Source: Enteractinococcus coprophilus
GTDB lineage: Bacteria > Actinomycetota > Actinomycetes > Actinomycetales > Micrococcaceae
Length of the DNA: 64,000 nucleotides
Direction: 5' to 3'
Assembly: GCF_006716305.1 (NCBI RefSeq)
Contig: NZ_VFOU01000001.1
Coordinates: 310,001 to 374,000, forward strand
Of the stretch, positions 35,662 through 43,837 are shown piece after piece; the first letter of the stretch is position 1; each line of letters starts with the position of its first letter. Under the pieces are notes generated by a model. The model was not told the origin of the DNA and did not search any database. It saw only the letters and a list, made by a program, of their open reading frames with translations. The translations under genes and the position numbers were made by a program.

Positions 35662-35723
35662 CTTCGGCTAGTAAAAAATGGTGTCGAAGATGCCGATCAG
35701 GTGTCCTAATCCAGGTTTTCTAT

Positions 35724-35760
35724 AGTTGTGCCCCGATTCGTTATGAATCTGGGCACAACT
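35724..35760. terminator. Bidirectional hairpin terminator
   Basis: AGTTGTGCCC-GATTC pairs with GAATC-GGGCACAACT with one mismatch and a 5-nt loop, between the CBS gene and the minus-strand hydrolase. Confidence 0.8.
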
Positions 35761-35787
35761 GTTTAAGCACCAGGAGAAAGCCTGGCG

Positions 35788-36594
35788 CTAGTTGAGATTT
35801 TGATCCAGAAGATCAGCCAGTTGTGTGGGGTGTTCGATCGGTAACAGATGTGCTGCGTTTTCCATGACGACCATCGAGCCGTTTTGCACACTCTGCGACA
35901 TGATCTGCGCGTCGTCCACGGTGCACATTTGGTCCTGATCGCCGGCGACGATAAACAGCGGGAGCTCGATTTCGGCCAGGCGGTCAGTGGCGTCGTATAA
36001 CGCCAACGCCTTGCACATTTCTGCATAGGATCGATCGTCTGTGTTGATCATGGATTCCTTTTGGAGCTCAAGCTTCTTCGTCTCAACGAAACCGTTGGCT
36101 ACCCACAAACTGGCAGACATTTCGACCATGGCTTCGGTTCCCGATTCCATCACCAGGTGGTAGCGTTCCTCCCAGTTTTCCGGTTCGTCGATCTTCGGGG
36201 CAGAAGCCAGTACCGCAATGCCATCAAAGAGTTCAGCATGTTCCAGAGCAAGTTGCAGCGCGACCTGGCCGGAGATCGACAAGCCCGCGAAATAGACTTT
36301 TGAACCCGGTCTGATCGTGCCAGTGTATCTGAGGTTCGCAACGAGTTCTGCAACCGTGTTGGCAAGCTCTTCGATCGTGACGGTGCCGTGGTGGGCAGGT
36401 GATTCACCCTGGCCTGGCAAATCAATGCCGATGATCTGGAAACGATGAGTGAGGTGCCTGGCCATCTCGGCGAAGAGCGGACGAACTGCAGTGCCCATGC
36501 TTGGCCCCACGATGAGTGTGTCTCGTGCATGTGGGTCAAAGGAGCCGGATTCGGTTAATCGGATCGCTGCAATGTGCGGGTTGGCCACGGTCAA
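35788..36594 (-). CDS. Alpha/beta hydrolase linked to the 2-oxoacid dehydrogenase genes
   Basis: The 268-aa enzyme has GIDLPGQGESP, nucleophile Ser in GLSISGQ, Asp in AGDQDQM and His in ENAAHLLP, a full triad resembling 3-oxoadipate enol-lactonase. It begins 16 nt after the E2 gene, so it is probably the last gene of that operon. It may be an acyl-CoA or acyl-thioester housekeeping hydrolase; the reaction is unknown. Confidence 0.8.
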   Translation of the reverse strand: MTVANPHIAAIRLTESGSFDPHARDTLIVGPSMGTAVRPLFAEMARHLTHRFQIIGIDLPGQGESPAHHGTVTIEELANTVAELVANLRYTGTIRPGSKVYFAGLSISGQVALQLALEHAELFDGIAVLASAPKIDEPENWEERYHLVMESGTEAMVEMSASLWVANGFVETKKLELQKESMINTDDRSYAEMCKALALYDATDRLAEIELPLFIVAGDQDQMCTVDDAQIMSQSVQNGSMVVMENAAHLLPIEHPTQLADLLDQNLN

Positions 36595-36610
36595 TCACTC
36601 ATTCCACGGA

Positions 36611-37921
36611 TTAGCTGATCAATAACGCTGGTTCCTCCAGGATAGCGGCCACATCAGCTAAAAAGGCACCCGCCTCGACCCCGTCAACGATTCGGTGATC
36701 AAATGCGGCTGCCAGCGTGGTGACCGAGCGGACCTCAATTTTACCGTCCACGACCCACGGTTTCTGCTTGATGGCACCGAACGCCACGATCCCGGTCTCA
36801 CCTGGATTCAAGATCGGCGTGCCGGTATCCAGACCAAGCACACCAATGTTGGTGATGGTGATGGTGCCGCCAGTTAGTTCGGCTGGCTGAGTTTTGCCAT
36901 CGCGTGCTCGTTGGGTGAGTTCTTGAATAGCGTCGGCCATCTCCAGCTGGCTCAATTGGTGCGCATTTTTGATATTCGGGACCAACAGCCCGCGAGGGGT
37001 GGCCGCAGCAAGACCCAGGTTGACGTGGCGGTGCAATGTATAGGTATCCCCGTGCCACGTCGCATTTGCTTCGGGCGTGTTCAGTGCTGCTTGGGCCACG
37101 GCCATCGACAACACCAATAACGGTGAGATGCGCACATCGGTATAGCGCGGGTGCTTTTTGAGCGTCTGGATGTATTCCATGGTCCGGGTCGCATCGACCT
37201 CACGGAAGACGGTAATGTGCGGGGCCGTTGTATAGGATTCGGTAACCGCTTTGGCGGTTGCCTTGCGCACGCCGGCTACCTTGATCGTCTCCGAACCCGC
37301 CGTGGCTTTCTGTACTGGAGCAGGTTTGTCCCCGTTGCCGTCAAGCACGGCTTGTACATCGGCTCGCGTGACTTCCCCGTGCTGACCCGTCGCGGTGATG
37401 GCGTTTAGGTCAAGTCCATGGTCTTTTGCGAGTTTACGGACCGGTGGTTTGGCCAACACCTTGGTAAACAGGTCAGACTTCTGCACGGGTGCAGGCGCCG
37501 GCTCGAGCTCAACAGGCGCGTCTTCAACGGGTTTTTGCTCGACCGGGGTTTCGATCCCGACGAGTGCTTCGACTTGGGCGCGACCGCGTCGGCGGCGGCG
37601 TCCGGGAGTGTCTTCTTTGGGGCCAGAGCCCACCAGCGGAGCCTGGTCTGGTGCGTCGTCGCCGTCAGCGTCCTCAGCAGCGTTCTGTGTGATTTGGATC
37701 GCGAAGAACTGGTCACCTACGTTGACGGTGTCGCCGACTTCAGCGAAGAGTTCTTTGACCACGCCGGCCCACGGGCTGGGGATCTCGACGAGCGATTTGG
37801 CGGTTTCGATTTCCGCAACGACCTGGTTGACGGTCACCGTATCGCCAACCTTGACCATCCAATTCACGAGGTCTGCTTCGGTGAGGCCTTCGCCCACGTC
37901 GGGCAGGGTAAAGATCTTCAT
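36611..37921 (-). CDS. 2-oxoacid dehydrogenase E2, dihydrolipoamide acyltransferase
   Basis: The 436-aa E2 has one lipoyl domain (residues 1-75, lipoyl-Lys42 in EIETAKSLVE), an Ala/Pro/Glu linker, a peripheral-subunit-binding domain around 150-190 (KPPVRKLAKDHGLDLNAITA), and a C-terminal acyltransferase core ending DHRIVDG, with the catalytic His. It follows E1beta closely. The single lipoyl domain and E1alpha/E1beta partners fit a branched-chain complex better than housekeeping pyruvate dehydrogenase. Confidence 0.92.
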   Translation of the reverse strand: MKIFTLPDVGEGLTEADLVNWMVKVGDTVTVNQVVAEIETAKSLVEIPSPWAGVVKELFAEVGDTVNVGDQFFAIQITQNAAEDADGDDAPDQAPLVGSGPKEDTPGRRRRRGRAQVEALVGIETPVEQKPVEDAPVELEPAPAPVQKSDLFTKVLAKPPVRKLAKDHGLDLNAITATGQHGEVTRADVQAVLDGNGDKPAPVQKATAGSETIKVAGVRKATAKAVTESYTTAPHITVFREVDATRTMEYIQTLKKHPRYTDVRISPLLVLSMAVAQAALNTPEANATWHGDTYTLHRHVNLGLAAATPRGLLVPNIKNAHQLSQLEMADAIQELTQRARDGKTQPAELTGGTITITNIGVLGLDTGTPILNPGETGIVAFGAIKQKPWVVDGKIEVRSVTTLAAAFDHRIVDGVEAGAFLADVAAILEEPALLIS

Positions 37922-37940
37922 GCGTGCTCCTTGCGCGGCG

Positions 37941-38948
37941 TTAGTAGGTGAAGGTGGTGTCGACGGCGTCCAGGATCCGGTCCACCGAGGGCAGGTAATC
38001 CTGTTCCAGGCGCGACGGCGGGTACGGCATGTGGTACCCGCCCACCCGTTGCACCGGCGCTTCCAGACTTAAGAAGGCGTGTTCCATGAGTCCGGCGGAG
38101 ATTTCGGCGCCGAATCCGGCAAAAGTGGAGGCCTCGTGGACGACGACGGCACGCCCGGTGGTTTTCACCGCATTGGCTATCGTGTTGATATCCAACGGTG
38201 ACATGCCACGGATGTCCAGCACCTGCAGGTCATAGCCATCTTCGACGCCGGCTTCGGCCGCAGCAAGGGCGGTGGCAACCTGCGGGCCCCAGGCCAGTAG
38301 GGTGGCGTCTTTGCCCGGGCGGACTTCTACCGTGGCAAACGGATCAGTGATCGGATTGTCAAAGTCGACGTCGCTGCGCACAAAGTAGTGCTTTTTAGGT
38401 TCTAACAGGATGATCGGGTCGGCCGATTGAATCGCAGCCCGGGTGACCCAGTAGGCGTCGTGCGCGTTGGAGTACGTCACGACCTTCAAGCCAGCGGTGT
38501 GGGCGAAGTACACTTCGGGAGATTCAGAGTGGTGTTCGACCGAGCCGATGCCGCCACCGTAGGGCAGGCGGATGGTGACCGGGAATTGTTGGGTGCCACG
38601 GAACCGGGAGTGTAGCTTGGCCAGCTGCGAGACGATCTGGTCAAAGGCCGGGTACACGAACCCGTCGAATTGGATCTCAGCAACGGGCCGCATGCCAGCT
38701 TGCGCCAGGCCAATCGAGGTACCAACGATGCCGGCTTCTCCGAGAGGTGAGTCCACAACGCGGTGGGAGCCGAAGCGGGCGGCCAGTCCCTCGGTCACAC
38801 GATAGACGCCACCTAAAGCGCCAATATCCTCGCCTTGGAGCATCACGGATTCATCGGCGGCTAACTCATCGGCCAGGGCGCGGTTGACGGCCTGACCGAT
38901 CGTGAGTTTTTTTGTCCCGGAGGACACATCATCAAACACGGCGGTCAC
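37941..38948 (-). CDS. 2-oxoacid dehydrogenase E1 beta subunit
   Basis: The 335-aa protein has the ThDP-binding half features VMLQGEDIGALGGVYRVTEG and SPLGEAGIVGTSIGLAQAGM, plus RLPYGGGIGSVEHHSESPEV. It overlaps E1alpha by 4 nt, giving coupled synthesis of the heterotetrameric E1. It is named by subunit because the sequence does not distinguish branched-chain from pyruvate substrates fully. Confidence 0.92.
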   Translation of the reverse strand: MTAVFDDVSSGTKKLTIGQAVNRALADELAADESVMLQGEDIGALGGVYRVTEGLAARFGSHRVVDSPLGEAGIVGTSIGLAQAGMRPVAEIQFDGFVYPAFDQIVSQLAKLHSRFRGTQQFPVTIRLPYGGGIGSVEHHSESPEVYFAHTAGLKVVTYSNAHDAYWVTRAAIQSADPIILLEPKKHYFVRSDVDFDNPITDPFATVEVRPGKDATLLAWGPQVATALAAAEAGVEDGYDLQVLDIRGMSPLDINTIANAVKTTGRAVVVHEASTFAGFGAEISAGLMEHAFLSLEAPVQRVGGYHMPYPPSRLEQDYLPSVDRILDAVDTTFTY

Positions 38949-40090
38949 GCGTCTTCGCCCTCCATCCAGCGATCGAATTCGGCGGCTTGTGCCTCGACCA
39001 GCGAGTGGCCTTCCGCATAGACAAGATCGAACTGGTCGCGCAGGGAGACGGTATCGGGTGCATCAACGATCTTGTCGCGCAGGGTGGCGGCAATTTCGTC
39101 TGCTTCGACTTGCACCTCGTTGAAGAACGCATCGGTGTAATCAAAACGACGGCGCAGATAGGCTTCGGTACGAACCATCGGATCGCCTTGGGCATGAGCC
39201 TGTTCTTCTTCTTTGGTGCGATACTTGGTCGGATCGTCAGCGGTGGTGTGGGCACCCATGCGATAGGTATGCGCTTCGACCAGCACTGGTCCCTTTCCAC
39301 GACGGGCATGCTCGACTGCTCGATCCATGACCGCAGCCGTAGCGATCGGGTCATTGCCATCAACAGCAAACCCGTCAAATCCGTAGCCCTGAGCGCGTTT
39401 GAAGAGTGGCACCTTGGACTGGACTTCAAACGGCGTAGAGATTGCCCAGTAGTTGTTTTGCACAAAGAATACGACCGGTGCGTCAAAAGACGCGGCGAAC
39501 ACCATGGCCTCGTGGACGCCACCTTGGGTTGAGGCGCCGTCCCCGAAGCAGGCTATAGCTACTCGCCCTTCGTCGCGACGACGAGCGTCGGTCCAACCGC
39601 GCTGCTGTTGTGCCATACCCCAGGCGTAGCCTGTTGCGTGCAGCACTTGGGCACCAAGGACGACGGTGTAAGGCTGCATATTATATGCATTTGGATCCCA
39701 TCCACCATGGACAGCGCCGCGGAAGAAATCAAAGATATTTTCATTTGGAATGCCACGGCCACGAGCCATCACGTGTTCGCGATAGGTCGGGAAAATCCAG
39801 TCCCGGTCTTCTAGCGCGGTGACAGCGCCGGCTTGGGCGGCTTCTTGGCCAATCGATGGAGTCCACAAAACCAGTTGGCCTTGGCGTTGAAGATTCACAC
39901 CTTCTTGATCAATGCGTCGGGTATGCGCCATGAGTCGGTACATTTCGGCCACGCGTTCATGGCCGATGGCGGTGGCGTCTTCAACGAAAGCTTGTGCGGC
40001 ATCGGTCGGGTCAATAAACCCGTCAGCAGAAAGAATTCCGATGGCTTCTTCGGGGAGTTGATGCCCCGTCGGGGACGAAATGGTCGACAT
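38945..40090 (-). CDS. 2-oxoacid dehydrogenase E1 alpha subunit
   Basis: The 381-aa protein has IACFGDGASTQGGVHEAM, the GDG(X)N ThDP-Mg site ending at QNNYWAIS, and YRMGAHTTADDPTKYR, the phosphorylation-loop region. The start at 40090 follows AGGAGAAG; the first two codons of the longer frame (from 40096) lie between the SD and that ATG. It heads the E1alpha-E1beta-E2-hydrolase operon; the E3 gene is not in the window. Confidence 0.93.
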   Translation of the reverse strand: MSTISSPTGHQLPEEAIGILSADGFIDPTDAAQAFVEDATAIGHERVAEMYRLMAHTRRIDQEGVNLQRQGQLVLWTPSIGQEAAQAGAVTALEDRDWIFPTYREHVMARGRGIPNENIFDFFRGAVHGGWDPNAYNMQPYTVVLGAQVLHATGYAWGMAQQQRGWTDARRRDEGRVAIACFGDGASTQGGVHEAMVFAASFDAPVVFFVQNNYWAISTPFEVQSKVPLFKRAQGYGFDGFAVDGNDPIATAAVMDRAVEHARRGKGPVLVEAHTYRMGAHTTADDPTKYRTKEEEQAHAQGDPMVRTEAYLRRRFDYTDAFFNEVQVEADEIAATLRDKIVDAPDTVSLRDQFDLVYAEGHSLVEAQAAEFDRWMEGEDA

Positions 40091-40240
40091 GTGCACTTCT
40101 CCTGGTCAGAGAGGTCGCTGCCACTTCGGGTTCTGAAGACAGACAGCGAGATTTATCAGGAACTTTAGCTTCATCGTACCCAATGGTGGCGGGCACTCGT
40201 GAGGCTAGTCACATGTATTGTACACCCGCGATCCTGGTCA

Positions 40241-40262
40241 TGCGTATAGGTTCCTATACGCA
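40241..40262. promoter_or_regulatory. 22-bp perfect palindrome between E1alpha and DadA-like genes
   Basis: TGCGTATAGG-TT-CCTATACGCA is perfect. It lies about 150 bp before the E1alpha start and 290 bp before the oxidase, so it could be an operator for either. The rest of 40097-40553 has no credible gene. Confidence 0.5.
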
Positions 40263-40553
40263 ACAGGTAGGGGCTGGTCAAGCGTGCATCTGACGAGGAT
40301 TTTTATAGATTTTCGCACTTCGTTGCACTCGCGCCAAACCACCCGACTTCCCCCGTCCAGCCTCTCCCAAAGTAGTGGAATTTTTCCAGCATTCTTCGCG
40401 CTGTAGTGCACTCCGAAAAAAGAGATATAAATCATCCGTAACAATTCGCGATTCGGAGCGTGTTGTCCCGAGAACGCGTCATTCACATCGCCTCCTGGAA
40501 GTTTGTAGACTTGGACAACTAGTGCCAAGTGATAAAGCTGGAAGGAATGCGCG

Positions 40554-41813
40554 ATGGCTGCTTCTCAGGATGTTCTTGTTGCCGGTGCGGGCTTGATTGG
40601 TCTGTGCACTGCGTACTCGTTAGCGCGTGCTGGGCATCGTGTCACGATGATTGACAAAGATGAGGTGGGTTCCGGCGCGGCCCGCGGCAATGCCGGGGAG
40701 ATCACTCCCATCCAGGTCACTCCGATGCCCCAGCCCGAGCAGCTCACCGAGATCATCCGCGGGATCACCACTCGACGTCACTATTTGGGCATTGCTCCGC
40801 TGGCTGCACCACTGCTGACAGCATTTGGTGCCGGCTTTATTTATAACACCCTGCCGGGCAACGTGCGCAAGAATACCCAAAACCTCGATCAATTGACTCG
40901 GGGTGCGTTTGCGGCATTTGATTCTTACCATGCCGATGGCATTTCTCTGGCAGGCGGTGGCCACGGGTTCCTTAATACTCACGTCTCGGTTGATGCTTTG
41001 CGCGATTTTCGAGATGAGCAGGTGGCGCGCGCCGAAATGCTAGGTCAGGAAATCCCGGGGCAGATTATGCTCGACAGCGACCTGCACGAATTTGAACCGG
41101 TGCTAGATCAACACGTGCGCGCCGGGTTTTTAGCCCCCACCGAGCGCTACATCGACCCGGGACTCTTCGTTGATGAGCTGCATGCAAAGTTGCAACAGCT
41201 TGGCGCTGAGATTCTTGAGCACACCGAACTGGTCGGCATCAACAATACCCAAGCGACCCTGCGCACCGCGCAGGGCGAAATAACCCGTGGTTTTGATAAA
41301 GCCGTGGTGGCAACCGGCGCCTGGACGACCCCGGCTATTGAAGGGTTGGCCGAGACCCGAAAAGCCTATGTCACTTCCGGGACGGGTTACTCATATCATG
41401 TCCAACCCGACCGCCTGCCGGGCTACCTGGTGGCTTCGATTGACCGCAAAACCATCGGGGTGCCGATATCCGGCAAATTGCGCGTGGTGGGCCTGATGGA
41501 TTTCTCCACAAAGATCGAGAAGTTCTCACAACAGCGCATGGACCATTTGGCTTCCCAGGCATCGGCATTCATTCAAGGCATTGCCGATAAACCACGCTTT
41601 GATGAGTGGACCGGTCCACGCCCCATGACGCCGACCGGACTGCCTATTATTTCTCCATTGAAAAGCAGCCCGGACGTGCTTGTGGCGACCGGCCACAACA
41701 TGCATGGCCTTTCGTTGGGACCGGTCACCGCAGAAGTTGTAGTTTCGATGGTCGAGGGCAAACCAGGCGTCGTAGCCGGCGCTCAGATCGACATGCGGCC
41801 CTTCGCGCTCTAA
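40554..41813 (+). CDS. DadA-like FAD-dependent D-amino-acid dehydrogenase/oxidase
   Basis: The 419-aa flavoprotein has VLVAGAGLIGLCTAYSLARA (FAD ADP site), then SGAARGNAGEITPIQVTPMP near the isoalloxazine, and the C-terminal WTGPRPMTPTGLPIISPL and ATGHNMHGLSLGP, as in the DAO/DadA family. It oxidatively deaminates a D- or imino-acid. It is divergent from the 2-oxoacid dehydrogenase operon, whose 2-oxoacid substrate could come from such a reaction, and convergent with the aminotransferase. Confidence 0.87.
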   Translation: MAASQDVLVAGAGLIGLCTAYSLARAGHRVTMIDKDEVGSGAARGNAGEITPIQVTPMPQPEQLTEIIRGITTRRHYLGIAPLAAPLLTAFGAGFIYNTLPGNVRKNTQNLDQLTRGAFAAFDSYHADGISLAGGGHGFLNTHVSVDALRDFRDEQVARAEMLGQEIPGQIMLDSDLHEFEPVLDQHVRAGFLAPTERYIDPGLFVDELHAKLQQLGAEILEHTELVGINNTQATLRTAQGEITRGFDKAVVATGAWTTPAIEGLAETRKAYVTSGTGYSYHVQPDRLPGYLVASIDRKTIGVPISGKLRVVGLMDFSTKIEKFSQQRMDHLASQASAFIQGIADKPRFDEWTGPRPMTPTGLPIISPLKSSPDVLVATGHNMHGLSLGPVTAEVVVSMVEGKPGVVAGAQIDMRPFAL

Positions 41814-41816
41814 ACG

Positions 41817-42926
41817 CTACCGTTGGAGTCGTGGCGCGAAGTCAGTAGCTACCTGGATTACCCGATCATTGGCTTCGAGTTCGCCAACCGAGACTCGTAC
41901 GCCTTCAGGATGGAACGCGCGCACCGATAGCGCCTGAGCATCGCAAGCCTCGGAGAATGCTTGTGCGAGCTCCCCCAGGGGCAGCCACACAAAGTTCGCC
42001 TCGGAGACAGGTGGGTTGTAGCCCAGCTCGCGAAAGGCCTGCCACACCCTGGCACGTTCAGTGACAACCTTTTCGGTGTTGGCCAACACGTCATCAAGGT
42101 GCATCAAGGAAGCATGCGCGGCCTCAACCCCCACGCTAGACGTCGCAAAAGCGGGGACCACGACTTTCAATGGCAACGAAATCTGTGGTGTTGCGATCGA
42201 GTATCCGACGCGCATATTCGCCAGGCCGTGGGCCTTCGAGAAGGTACGCAACACCGCGACATTGGGAAATTCGCGGTACAGCTCAAGATAGTTATCGACG
42301 TCGTCGTGACGAACAAATTCTAAGTAGGCGGCATCGATGGCGACCAGGATATGCTCTGGGACCTGCTGAATGAATGCCCGCAGGGCGCTGGTTGAAGCGA
42401 TCGTGCCCGTGGGGTTATTCGGTGTGCACAACATGATCATGCGGGTGCGATCGGTGATCGCGGCCAACATGGCCTCCAGATCCATGGTGCTGTCTGGCCT
42501 CAGTGGCACTTGGACATCTTTGGCACCGGCAGAACGGATGACGATCGGGTAGGCCTCAAAGGAGCGCCATGGGATGATGACCTCGTCCTGGGATCCGTCA
42601 TCATTCGTCCCGGCAAAGGTCTGGACCAACCCGGTGAGGATTCCCAGTGAGCCTGCACCAACGGTGACGTCATCAACTGGCACTTCATAGGTTTGGCTGA
42701 TGAGTTCACGTAACTTCAGGTAGGTCGTCTCGGGATAGCGCTGCACGACCTCTGCAGTGACTGCCGCCGTCATGGCTTCAAGGGCCTGTGGCACAGGTGC
42801 ATAGGGGTTCTCGTTTGACGCGAGTTTATACGGTGTCAACCCCGGAGTTTCGACCGGTGGTTGGCCGGATTGGTACGCGGGCAATTGTTTGAGCATAGGG
42901 CGCGGGTAAACAGCTGAAGAATCCAT
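41817..42926 (-). CDS. Histidinol-phosphate/aromatic aminotransferase
   Basis: The 369-aa fold-type-I enzyme has KLASNENPYAP, LCTPNNPTGTIAS, IDAAYLEFV and the PLP lysine in RTFSKAHGLANMRVGY. The set matches HisC and the close Pat aromatic aminotransferase. No other his gene is nearby, so Pat is possible. TAGACT followed by 7 nt precedes the ATG at 42926, a leaderless layout; the frame from 42998 overlaps iclR and has no such support. Confidence 0.87.
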   Translation of the reverse strand: MDSSAVYPRPMLKQLPAYQSGQPPVETPGLTPYKLASNENPYAPVPQALEAMTAAVTAEVVQRYPETTYLKLRELISQTYEVPVDDVTVGAGSLGILTGLVQTFAGTNDDGSQDEVIIPWRSFEAYPIVIRSAGAKDVQVPLRPDSTMDLEAMLAAITDRTRMIMLCTPNNPTGTIASTSALRAFIQQVPEHILVAIDAAYLEFVRHDDVDNYLELYREFPNVAVLRTFSKAHGLANMRVGYSIATPQISLPLKVVVPAFATSSVGVEAAHASLMHLDDVLANTEKVVTERARVWQAFRELGYNPPVSEANFVWLPLGELAQAFSEACDAQALSVRAFHPEGVRVSVGELEANDRVIQVATDFAPRLQR

Positions 42927-42975
42927 GCTGGCTAGTCTACCGATGCGCCTGGCGTTGTGGTGATTTGACCTCGAC

Positions 42976-43695
42976 TTATGCGGCACCCAGTCGGTCAAGA
43001 ATGACCTTAGCGCCCTCGCGCAAGTGGTTGACGATACGCGCCTCGTCGACTTCTTGACGCGGGAAGACCACGGCTAATGACGCCGGAAGCTGCCCGGCAA
43101 CCATGAGGGGCACTGCGACGGATCCCACTCCGGGGATCACTTCGTCAAATGACGACGCGTATCCGTCGGCTTGTGCCTTGGCCAGCTCAGCTCTTGCCTT
43201 CGTCGAGAGTTCCAACCCGTCGAGATCGGCTCGTTGTTGCTCGCTGAGGCCGGCTAATAACGCTACGCCGGGAGCTCCTCGGTCGAGGTGATGCCGGGTT
43301 CCTGGATGTTGTGTGACTGCGTGCGACGTGGTGGCTTCAACCGTGACCAAGGTGAAGCAGTCCGTGCCTTGTGCGACCGCGATGAAACACGACATCTCGA
43401 GTGCATCGGCAATCTTCGTCATGATCGGCAGCCCGACGGTTTGCAGTGAGTTTTCTACACCACGTGCAAGATTCGTCAGCCCCGCCGCCGGCAAAATCTT
43501 GCCTGCTTCGTCGCGCCGCACCAGATAATGCGCCTCCAACGTGCGCAGGAGACGATATGCCGCAGAACGGTGGATGTCCAATGCTTGGGCGGCCTCCGCG
43601 ATGGTCGGAGGAACGTCAGCTGCGCATACGTATTCGAGCAGTTGAATACCTCGTGACAGCGTCAAGGACAGGCTGCCGCCGGCAGATTCGGACAT
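42976..43695 (-). CDS. IclR-family transcriptional regulator
   Basis: The 239-aa protein has an N-terminal winged helix (QLLEYVCAADVPPTIAEAAQ, IHRSAAYRLLRTLEAHYLVR) and a C-terminal effector domain (HLDRGAPGVALLAGLS, GYASSFDEVIPGVGSVAVPL). IclR proteins commonly control aromatic catabolism. It is divergent from the MobA-like hydroxylase, with two palindromes at 43758-43792 between them. Confidence 0.92.
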   Translation of the reverse strand: MSESAGGSLSLTLSRGIQLLEYVCAADVPPTIAEAAQALDIHRSAAYRLLRTLEAHYLVRRDEAGKILPAAGLTNLARGVENSLQTVGLPIMTKIADALEMSCFIAVAQGTDCFTLVTVEATTSHAVTQHPGTRHHLDRGAPGVALLAGLSEQQRADLDGLELSTKARAELAKAQADGYASSFDEVIPGVGSVAVPLMVAGQLPASLAVVFPRQEVDEARIVNHLREGAKVILDRLGAA

Positions 43696-43757
43696 GAGTT
43701 CTCCTCAATGGTGAGATTTGGCAATTCCACAAACCGTGGGTACGCTCACACATGGTA

Positions 43758-43792
43758 GTTCAATAACTGAACAAGGTGTTCAAATATAGAAC
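43758..43792. promoter_or_regulatory. Two IclR-type operators 20 bp apart
   Basis: GTTCAataacTGAAC (43758-43772) and GTTCaaatataGAAC (43778-43792) are inverted repeats whose centres lie 20 bp apart, two helical turns. A third palindrome CGCAACGTTGCG lies at 43806-43817. They fit binding by IclR dimers controlling the hydroxylase and iclR. Confidence 0.7.
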
Positions 43793-43837
43793 ATACAATA
43801 TTTTCCGCAACGTTGCGAGTCGTACAGGAGTAAGCGC

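Noticed and set aside
39673-39695. TGCATATTATATGCA palindrome resembling the GntR site
   Set aside because: It is inside the E1alpha coding frame, lacks the TTG/CAA flanks and promoter boxes, and encodes conserved protein sequence.
40238-40528. 96-aa minus-strand ORF between E1alpha and the oxidase
   Set aside because: No ribosome site, no family, and it covers a likely operator palindrome.
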